From NCBI GenBank assembly GCA_013003285.1, contig JABDJY010000392.1:1-9461 (forward strand): a DNA stretch of 9,461 nucleotides, given 5' to 3'. The translations under genes were made by a program, and so were the position numbers. How positions within the stretch are numbered: the first letter of the stretch is position 1; each line of letters starts with the position of its first letter. Under the pieces are notes generated by a model. It did not search any database. It worked only from the letters and a program-made list of their open reading frames with translations, and was not told the DNA's origin. Origin of the DNA: Alphaproteobacteria bacterium. Lineage in GTDB: Bacteria > Pseudomonadota > Alphaproteobacteria > UBA6615. Below, piece after piece: positions 1 to 9,461 of the stretch.

Positions 1-105
1 ACCGGACAGATTGCGCTAGGGTTCACCCCTGTATGTGGAAGTTCGTGACCGAAACTCCGCTTTTAAAATTTATGAAATGGAGTGTGTAGCAACGGTTTAA
101 ATAAC

Positions 106-112
106 AGGGAGG
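106..112 (+). promoter_or_regulatory. Ribosome binding site of the TRAP binding protein
   Basis: AGGGAGG is an almost perfect Shine-Dalgarno sequence and ends 8 bases before the ATG at 121. It matters because it decides the start: it points to the ATG at 121 and not to the GTG at 179, although only the GTG is in frame with the mature protein in the sequence as given. No comparable site precedes the GTG at 179. Confidence 0.8.
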
Positions 113-120
113 AAATAATA

Positions 121-1213
121 ATGTTCAAAAAACAAACGCTTACTTGGAGCGGCAACCATCGCCGCTGTCGCCGGCAGCGTGGCCGCGACGTCGCTACCGG
201 CAACCGCCGCAGAAACGATCAATCTCACTTTCATCACCGGTTTTCCACCGCCTGTGACCGCCATCGGGGCGTTCATCGACTTCTATGCGCCGGCGGTCAA
301 CGAGCAACTCGCTAAAACTGGAAAATATACCATCAATTGGAACATGGCCCATTCGGGTCAAATCGTGAAGCCGCGCGGCGAACTCGAAGGCGTCGAGCTC
401 GGCCTCGGTGACATTTCGGTCGTACCGACCGTGTTTCACGCCGATAAACTGCCGCTTTATGAGCTGTCGTTCAAAACACCGTTCACGACCAAGAATATGG
501 ATCTGATTGCGCGGACGTTCAAAAGCCTTGAGGGCAAATATTCTGAAGCCTTCGAGAAAGGCTGGAAGGCGACCAACCAAATCGAGATGTTCCCGACAGG
601 GGCGGTCGATAATTATTTTGTGATATCGCCGAAGCCGCTAGCAAACTTCGCAGACCTCAAGGGTATGAAGATCGGCGCCGCGGGTCCCAACCTGCCATGG
701 GTAACGGCGGCCGGCGCAGCTGGCGTGTCGACCAACCTGGCCGACGCCTATAACTCTCTGAATACTGGAATCTATGAGGGCGGTATTTTCTGGGCACAGG
801 CGGCCGGCGGATTCAAACTTTGTGAACCGGCGCCGTTTATCTTCGATACAGGTTTCGGCGCCAACCAAGCACAGGCTCTGACCATCAACACCGACGTCTT
901 TGACGGCTTGCCGGACGAAGTCAAGAAAGCGATTACCGACAATGCCGAGGGCTGGCACGCGGCCAATGTCGTGAAGTTGGACAAGGGCGCCTCGTTTGGC
1001 CTCAATCGTTGCAAGACTGAGTTCAAGTCCGAAGTCACGACCATGTCGGATGCCGACCGCAAGAAGTGGGCGTTTGCGTTGGGCGATTTAGCCAAGGATT
1101 GGGCGGCGAAAAACGACGCGAAAGGGTTGCCGGCGACGGCGATCCTGGTGGATTACATGGACGCCATGCGTGCCGGCGGCGCAACGCCAATTCGTAACTG
1201 GGACAAGGAATAG
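121..1213 (+). CDS. TRAP transporter solute-binding protein, DctP family, with apparent frameshift in the signal peptide
   Basis: Periplasmic binding protein that would capture a small, usually acidic, solute and hand it to a TRAP membrane permease (DctQ/DctM type). As read, the longest in-frame product starts at GTG 179 and has 344 residues. It begins in the middle of a signal peptide and continues through an ordinary DctP-type mature domain. The strong RBS at 106-112 serves ATG 121, which is in another frame. Removing one A from the A6 run at 127-132 gives a 363-residue protein starting MFKNKRLLGAATIAAVAGS, a textbook Sec signal with cleavage near residue 29/30 (PATAA/ET). In corrected numbering, the DLKGMKIG segment ends at Gly185, where family members usually carry a ligand-binding arginine. 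Cys234 and Cys297 are the only cysteines and could form a disulfide. No permease gene follows: a terminator comes 44 bases after the stop. The family call is firm; the ligand is unknown. Confidence 0.86.
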
Positions 1214-1256
1214 CGCCGGTCGCGCTAGCGTCGTTCTGGCCTGTGAGTTAAAGGCC

Positions 1257-1284
1257 AAAAAGCCGCCCTTCGGGGCGGCTTTTC
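1257..1284. terminator. Bidirectional intrinsic terminator between the binding protein gene and gltD
   Basis: The perfect stem GCCGCCC/GGGCGGC closes on a TTCG tetraloop with a C-G closing pair, an extra-stable form. It is flanked by five A on the left and four T on the right. The plus strand therefore reads stem then TTTTCTTTT, ending the binding protein transcript 44 bases after its stop. The minus strand reads stem then TTTTT, ending the gltBD transcript 46 bases after the gltD stop. One hairpin can serve both convergent units. Confidence 0.92.
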
Positions 1285-1329
1285 TTTTATCGGTGCGCTT
1301 GAACGCTTTTATAGGGGCGGCGCGAGATC

Positions 1330-2781
1330 TCAGCGCGGCAGCGTGCTGGAGCCCATCAGATAGGCATCCACCGCCTGGGCGCATTGGCGGCCTTCACGGA
1401 TTGCCCAGACCACCAGCGACTGGCCACGGCGCATATCGCCGGCGGCGAACACACCGTCGATCGATGTGGTGTATTCGTTGGTGTCGGCGGCCACATTGCC
1501 GCGCGGATCCAGGTCGACGCCCGATTGCTCGATCATGCCGGGGTGGCGGGGTGAGACAAAACCCATGGCGAGCAGCACCAGATCGGCATTGAGCTCAAAC
1601 TCGCTGCCCTCGATTTGTTTCATCTGTTGGCGGCCCGAGCCGTCATCCACCCATTCGACCCTTACGCACTCCAAAGCCTCGACCTTGCCGTCGGCGCCGA
1701 CCGCGCGGGTCGTCAGCACCGACCAATCGCGCTCGGCGCCTTCTTCCTGCGACGATGAGGTGCGCATTTTCAACGGCCAATTCGGCCACGTCATGGCCTT
1801 GTCCTCATGTTCCGGCGGCTGCGGCATGATCTCCAATTGGGTGACCGAAGCCGCGCCATGGCGTGTCGAGGTCCCGATGCAGTCGGACCCAGTATCGCCG
1901 CCGCCGATGACGACGACATGCTTGCCGGCGGCGTTGATGGTGCCTTGCGGCGCGGCCACGTCTTCGCTGTCGCCGGCGCCGCGTTTGTTCTGCTGCACCA
2001 GAAAATCCATGGCGAAATGGATGCCGTCGAGGTCGCGGCCCGGCACTTCCAGGTCGCGTGGAGCCTCGGCGCCGCCTGACATCACCACGGCGTCATATTC
2101 GGTGCGCAAATCGTCGAGGGTCACATCAACGCCGACCTCGACATTGGTGCGGAATTCGACGCCTTCATCGGTCATCTGATGGACACGCCGGTCGATCAGC
2201 CATTTTTCCATTTTGAAATCGGGAATGCCGTAACGCAGTAAGCCGCCGATGCGGTCGTTCTTTTCGAACAGGGTCACGTCATGGCCGGCGCGGCCGAGTT
2301 GCTGCGAGCACGCCATGCCGGCGGGACCTGAGCCGATCACGGCGATCCGCTTGCCGGTACGTGTGGCGCTGGGCTGCGGTTTAATCCAACCCTCTTGCCA
2401 TCCCCGGTCGACGATGGCGCATTCGATGGTCTTGATGGTGACTGGGGCGTCGTCGATGTTCAGCGTGCACGCCGCCTCGCAGGGGGCGGGGCAAATGCGG
2501 CCGGTGAATTCGGGGAAATTGTTGGTCGAATGCAGTGTGCGAACCGCGATTTCCCATTGGTCGCGATAGACCAGGTCGTTCCAGTCGGGGATCAGATTAT
2601 TGACCGGGCAGCCATTGTGGCAAAAGGGAATGCCGCAATCCATGCAACGCGCCGCCTGATCGGTCAGTTCTTTTTCCGGCAGGGGTTTGACGAATTCTTT
2701 CCACGTCTTGACGCGCGACTTGATCGGCTCATAGCCGCGGTCATGCCGTTCAATTTCGAGAAAACCGGTATTTTTACCCAT
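1330..2781 (-). CDS. gltD: Glutamate synthase (NADPH) small subunit
   Basis: The 483-residue beta subunit of glutamate synthase takes electrons from NADPH on FAD and passes them through Fe-S clusters to the GltB FMN site, in the cytoplasm. The N-terminal Fe-S domain shows Cys46, 49, 54 and 58 (CxxCx4Cx3C) and Cys97, 101 and 105 (CPAPCEAAC), as expected for a domain holding two [4Fe-4S] clusters. A first Rossmann motif, GSGPAG at 150-155, binds FAD. A second, GGGDTG at 293-298, binds NADPH. The C-terminal FAD signature AAGDMRRGQSLVVWAI lies at 446-461. Length and domain order are normal and I see no missing key residue. The ATG at 2779-2781 has a TAGGA site 9 bases upstream (minus strand). It follows gltB by 27 bases, so the two are almost surely cotranscribed. 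Related FAD/NADPH subunits exist in dihydropyrimidine dehydrogenase-like enzymes, but the gltB neighbour settles the identity. Confidence 0.97.
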   Translation of the reverse strand: MGKNTGFLEIERHDRGYEPIKSRVKTWKEFVKPLPEKELTDQAARCMDCGIPFCHNGCPVNNLIPDWNDLVYRDQWEIAVRTLHSTNNFPEFTGRICPAPCEAACTLNIDDAPVTIKTIECAIVDRGWQEGWIKPQPSATRTGKRIAVIGSGPAGMACSQQLGRAGHDVTLFEKNDRIGGLLRYGIPDFKMEKWLIDRRVHQMTDEGVEFRTNVEVGVDVTLDDLRTEYDAVVMSGGAEAPRDLEVPGRDLDGIHFAMDFLVQQNKRGAGDSEDVAAPQGTINAAGKHVVVIGGGDTGSDCIGTSTRHGAASVTQLEIMPQPPEHEDKAMTWPNWPLKMRTSSSQEEGAERDWSVLTTRAVGADGKVEALECVRVEWVDDGSGRQQMKQIEGSEFELNADLVLLAMGFVSPRHPGMIEQSGVDLDPRGNVAADTNEYTTSIDGVFAAGDMRRGQSLVVWAIREGRQCAQAVDAYLMGSSTLPR

Positions 2782-2808
2782 AACTAACTTTCCTAATCCG
2801 CCGCCGGC

Positions 2809-7458
<4,650 letters not shown>

Positions 7459-7467
7459 ACCGAACAA

Positions 7468-7476
7468 CTCCCCCCC
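7468..7476 (-). promoter_or_regulatory. Ribosome binding site of gltB, containing a G7 tract
   Basis: On the minus strand the sequence reads GGGGGGGAG, 9 bases before the ATG at 7458. The GGAG core is a usable Shine-Dalgarno sequence. With zero spacing it cannot serve the TTG at 7467, which decides the start. The seven-G homopolymer is unusual, since a slip of one base would lengthen or shorten the tract next to the core. Confidence 0.65.
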
Positions 7477-7616
7477 AACCTTATTCCGTCCGGGTGAAGG
7501 CTCAACACCGGCAGGACTGCCCCAAAATGAATGGGAGATCGCAAGAATGCGAATCGTTAATTTTTCGCTTCCACAAACGATCTGGCTGGATTTTAAACTG
7601 AAAGATGCCGAATTTC

Positions 7617-7643
7617 CAGGGGCTTGCGGAAAAATAGCCCCTG
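7617..7643 (-). other. Hairpin / inverted repeat upstream of gltB
   Basis: CAGGGGC at 7617-7623 and GCCCCTG at 7637-7643 form a perfect 7-base inverted repeat around a 13-base, AT-rich spacer. If the gltB transcript starts to the right of 7643, this would be a leader stem-loop about 160 bases before the ATG. Otherwise it could be an operator near the promoter. No poly-U tract follows it in either direction, so it is not an intrinsic terminator. Confidence 0.45.
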
Positions 7644-7759
7644 TAAAAGACCGCTGCTTCCCGATGTCGCACTTCCACCGGAATTGTACGAATTAGGATT
7701 ATTTTAGCTATTTGCCACCATAAACAGACAGAATCAGTCGAAATTTTACCGATAATCAC

Positions 7760-7857
7760 GCGACAAATGCGTCGGCTATGGAATAGGTCCGGCCCGTCTC
7801 GTGCGGCCTAAAAAACTGATTTGCTTGACAAATTGTCCGACAAGGCCCATTTGTCGC
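7760..7857. repeat. Widely spaced 10-base inverted repeat GCGACAAATG / CATTTGTCGC
   Basis: GCGACAAATG at 7760-7769 is repeated as its exact reverse complement CATTTGTCGC at 7848-7857, with 78 bases between. The right copy is also the last half-site of the GACAA/TTGTC cluster. Such spacing suits two binding sites for one regulator in a divergent promoter region; no function is shown by the sequence alone. Confidence 0.45.
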
Positions 7858-7866
7858 TCATAAATT
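7825..7866 (+). promoter_or_regulatory. Candidate helicase promoter overlapped by GACAA/TTGTC half-sites
   Basis: TTGACA at 7825-7830 is a perfect sigma-70 -35 box, but the -10 position at 17-base spacing reads only CATTTG. An alternative pairs CCGACA (7837-7842) with TAAATT (7861-7866) at 18 bases. Four half-sites overlap both options: GACAA 7827-7831, TTGTC 7833-7837, GACAA 7839-7843 and TTGTC 7851-7855. Their starts are 6, 6 and 12 bases apart. GACAAATTGTC is a perfect 11-base palindrome. This arrangement looks like an operator over a promoter. The regulator is unknown, and the transcript would have a leader of roughly 150-180 bases. Confidence 0.35.
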
Positions 7867-7884
7867 TTCTCGCGATTGCGCGAC

Positions 7885-7904
7885 GCGCCGCAGATAAGCG
7901 GCGC
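7885..7904 (+). other. GC-rich hairpin in the helicase leader
   Basis: GCGCCGC at 7885-7891 pairs perfectly with GCGGCGC at 7898-7904 around the 6-base loop AGATAA. No T run follows, so it is not a terminator. If transcription starts at the upstream candidate promoter, it folds in the 5' untranslated region about 120 bases before the GTG. Confidence 0.45.
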
Positions 7905-7989
7905 CACGTCCTGGGATTAATCTTCAAAAAAACTGTCCGTTCCGGCCGCGCCCGGTAAAGGACTAAACGCCAAGCCGGAGCTTGCGTCG

Positions 7990-8031
7990 ATGACGCTGTC
8001 CGATCGCTTGGTCATAAGGATATTTACGTGA
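7990..8031 (+). CDS. Possible 13-codon leader ORF overlapping the helicase start
   Basis: ATG at 7990 opens a 13-residue frame, MTLSDRLVIRIFT, whose TGA (8029-8031) overlaps the helicase GTG (8028-8030) as GTGA. A CGGAG site ends 9 bases before this ATG. The helicase's own AAGGA site (8016-8020) lies inside the small frame. Stop-start overlap of this kind is usual for translational coupling, so the peptide may serve only to deliver ribosomes to the helicase. The frame is too short for coding statistics, and chance is a real alternative. Confidence 0.3.
   Translation: MTLSDRLVIRIFT
8016..8020 (+). promoter_or_regulatory. Ribosome binding site of the DEAD-box helicase
   Basis: AAGGA ends 7 bases before the GTG at 8028 and supports this non-ATG start. 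The start is also supported by the protein: the Q-motif phenylalanine expected close to the N-terminus is residue 6. Confidence 0.7.
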
Positions 8032-9311
8032 CTATTAGTAATTTCTCGGAACTCGGCCTGGCCGATCCGATCCAGCGTGCTTTGAAAGACAGAGAGCATG
8101 TAACCCCGACGCCAATTCAGGCGCGGGCTATTCCCGAACTTCTCAACGGCCGCGACGTGCTGGGTATTGCCCAGACCGGCACCGGCAAGACGGCGGCTTT
8201 CGCGCTGCCCATTCTCCATAAGCTTTCCCGCAAGCATGACGGACACGGTCCGCGCTACCCGCGCGCCCTGATCCTCGCGCCGACCCGCGAGCTTGCGGCT
8301 CAGATCGGCGAAGAGTTCCGCATCTATGGCAAACACCTACATCTACGTCAGACCGTGATTTTCGGCGGTGTCGGCCAGCGGCCTCAGGTCAACGCCTTGT
8401 CGCGCGGCGTCGATATCGTCATCGCCACGCCGGGCCGTCTGCTCGACCTCTTGAACCAGCGCAAATTGCGGCTCGATGTAGTCGAGTTTCTGGTTCTCGA
8501 CGAGGCCGACCGGATGCTCGATATGGGCTTCATTCGCGACATTCGAAAGATTATCGCGCCGCTGCCCAAGGAGCGGCAGTCGCTGCTGTTCTCCGCCACC
8601 ATGCCGGGCGACATTGCCCATCTGGCTGGTGAAATGCTCGTCAAGCCGGTGCGCGTCGAAGTGGCGCCGCAATCCACGCCGATCGAACGCATAACGCAGA
8701 GCGTCCATCATACGCCCGCCGGCGACAAGGTCGCCTTGCTCACCAATATTTTGGGCGACAAGTCCCTGTCGCGGGTGCTGGTATTTACCCGCACCAAGCA
8801 TCGCGCCAACCGGGTTGCCGAGCAGCTCGGTAAGCGCGGCATCACCGCCGATGCGATCCACGGCAATAAGTCTCAAGGCGCGCGGCAGCAGGCGCTGAAG
8901 CGCTTCAAGTCGGGCGATGTGCGGGTCCTGGTGGCGACCGATATCGCTGCCCGGGGCATCGATGTGGATGGCGTCAGCCATGTCATCAATTATGAGTTGC
9001 CCAACGAACCTGCGAGCTATGTCCACCGTATCGGACGGACGGCGCGAGCCGGCGCCGACGGCGTCGCTGTATCGTTCTGCGATCCGGCCGAGCGGGCCTA
9101 TCTGCGCGATATTGAGCGGTTGATCGGCGCGAAACTAACGGTGATCGGTGACGAACCGCCGGCAATGGCGCGTGAAGGAAACGGCAAGCCGAAAAAGTCC
9201 GGCGGCCGAACCTGGCAAAAGCGCAACAATCAACCCCGTGGCGCCACCGGCGCCCGCCGGCGCGGCCGTCCCACGCCAAATCGCGGCCGGGCGGCGCAGG
9301 CGGCAAGCTAG
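8028..9311 (+). CDS. DEAD-box ATP-dependent RNA helicase, RhlE-like
   Basis: Cytoplasmic ATP-dependent RNA helicase of 427 residues. Proteins of this type unwind short duplexes in ribosome assembly or mRNA decay and are often needed in the cold. Domain 1 shows the Q motif (Phe6, then PTPIQ ending at Gln31), motif I AQTGTGKT at 48-55, Ia PTRELA at 85-90, Ib TPGR at 134-137, motif II DEAD at 158-161 and motif III SAT at 189-191. Domain 2 shows ATDIAARG at 303-310 and HRIGRTAR at 333-340. The last 45 or so residues are rich in Lys, Arg, Gly and Pro and look disordered, as in RNA-binding tails of RhlE proteins. All catalytic motifs are intact. It starts at GTG with AAGGA 7 bases upstream. RhlE is the best guess within the family; the exact paralogue cannot be fixed from motifs alone, so I give no symbol. 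It is a single-gene unit ended by the hairpin at 9341-9369. Confidence 0.95.
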   Translation: MTISNFSELGLADPIQRALKDREHVTPTPIQARAIPELLNGRDVLGIAQTGTGKTAAFALPILHKLSRKHDGHGPRYPRALILAPTRELAAQIGEEFRIYGKHLHLRQTVIFGGVGQRPQVNALSRGVDIVIATPGRLLDLLNQRKLRLDVVEFLVLDEADRMLDMGFIRDIRKIIAPLPKERQSLLFSATMPGDIAHLAGEMLVKPVRVEVAPQSTPIERITQSVHHTPAGDKVALLTNILGDKSLSRVLVFTRTKHRANRVAEQLGKRGITADAIHGNKSQGARQQALKRFKSGDVRVLVATDIAARGIDVDGVSHVINYELPNEPASYVHRIGRTARAGADGVAVSFCDPAERAYLRDIERLIGAKLTVIGDEPPAMAREGNGKPKKSGGRTWQKRNNQPRGATGARRRGRPTPNRGRAAQAAS

Positions 9312-9340
9312 ACCAACTGGTTATCGTAAGGCGATAAAAC

Positions 9341-9369
9341 GAAACGGCGGCCCTCGGGCCGCCGTTTTC
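9341..9369 (+). terminator. Intrinsic terminator of the helicase gene
   Basis: AAACGGCGGCC at 9342-9352 pairs with GGCCGCCGTTT at 9357-9367 over a 4-base loop, followed by a short T run (TTTT in total at 9365-9368). It lies 30 bases after the stop codon. A smaller stem, TTATCG (9321-9326) with CGATAA (9332-9337), precedes it. The T run is short, but stem strength and position support the call. Confidence 0.8.
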
Positions 9370-9461
9370 GCTTCTGGGTCGATTCAAAACAGGGGAATTT
9401 CAGACCGATCTGCCGGGCATTCGCAGACGTTCATTTGGTTAACAACCGGTAAGGGTAACTT

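Larger units (their letters stand above)
7477..8027. other. Divergent intergenic region between gltB and the DEAD-box helicase
   Basis: About 550 bases without a convincing gene, more AT-rich than the flanking genes over roughly 7550-7760. It must hold the promoters for gltB (leftward) and the helicase (rightward). Listed separately are an imperfect promoter and GACAA array near 7825-7866, a hairpin in the gltB-proximal part (7617-7643), a GC hairpin in the helicase leader (7885-7904) and a possible leader ORF (7990-8031). For gltB I find only isolated TAAAAT-like -10 boxes on the minus strand (7701-7706 and 7743-7748), with no good -35 at the right spacing. No sigma-54 type GG-N10-GC element stood out. 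The unlisted remainder shows nothing I can assign. Confidence 0.7.

Noticed and set aside
1..120. Possible promoter with TAAAAT at 64-69 upstream of the binding protein
   Set aside because: No acceptable -35 box at 16-18 bases (best is TTCGTG at 42-47), so I do not list it as a feature.
127..133. AAAAAAC as a programmed -1 ribosomal slippery site
   Set aside because: The mature protein is in the +1 frame relative to ATG 121. A -1 shift would go to the wrong frame, so a one-base indel or loss of one A by transcript slippage fits better.
82..315. Plus-strand ORF covering the GTG at 82 and the ATG at 121
   Set aside because: After the first few codons it is rich in Arg, Gly and His and resembles no protein. 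It is the binding protein start read on in the wrong frame past the A6 run. Only its ATG at 121 and RBS are meaningful.
1466..2179. 237-codon plus-strand ORF opposite gltD
   Set aside because: Fully antisense to intact gltD, with Ser/Pro/Thr-rich low-quality composition and no RBS; a shadow of GC-rich codon use.
7502..7759. 85-codon minus-strand ORF in the gltB upstream region
   Set aside because: GTG start without a Shine-Dalgarno sequence, no recognisable family, composition of AT-rich non-coding DNA, and it spans the expected gltB promoter and leader. A small gene cannot be fully excluded.
8343..9026. 227-codon minus-strand ORF opposite the helicase
   Set aside because: Antisense to conserved helicase motifs, no RBS or domain; a shadow.
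9370..9461. Bases after the helicase terminator as the start of another gene or promoter
   Set aside because: No start codon with an RBS or clear promoter pair is visible before the window ends. The short GGTT/AACC repeat near 9438-9448 is too weak to call.

Overview
The window holds four protein-coding genes with the look of a GC-rich alphaproteobacterium, probably of the Rhodospirillales type. The reasons are the GC-rich third codon positions, a periplasmic TRAP-type binding protein, a two-gene gltB-gltD glutamate synthase of the bacterial NADPH type, and an RhlE-like DEAD-box helicase with a short basic tail. The lineage is an inference from protein style; no rRNA or other marker is present.

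Layout: 1-120 is a leader. At 121-1213 (+) lies a TRAP transporter solute-binding protein whose signal peptide and mature part are in different reading frames because of one apparent extra A in an A6 run. A strong hairpin terminator at 1257-1284 serves this gene and also the convergent operon from the right. At 1330-7458 (-) is the gltBD operon: gltB (large subunit, ATG at 7458) is followed after 27 bases by gltD (small subunit). A non-coding gap of about 570 bases (7459-8027) separates the divergent gltB and helicase genes. It is more AT-rich than its surroundings and holds repeated GACAA/TTGTC half-sites, two hairpins and a possible 13-codon leader ORF. The helicase (8028-9311, +) ends in its own hairpin terminator at 9341-9369. 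The last 90 bases show nothing I can assign.

How the genes fit: GltB and GltD together form glutamate synthase (GOGAT), which with glutamine synthetase assimilates ammonium. GltD takes electrons from NADPH through FAD and Fe-S clusters. GltB hydrolyses glutamine, passes the ammonia to its FMN site and makes glutamate from 2-oxoglutarate. The binding protein and the helicase are separate transcription units with no visible functional tie to gltBD, except that the helicase and gltB share an upstream region.

I see no mobile element, CRISPR array, tRNA, rRNA or defence-like cassette. The genes are housekeeping types. What deserves a second look is the frameshifted signal peptide and the regulatory detail in the gltB/helicase gap; I do not see a new multi-gene system.
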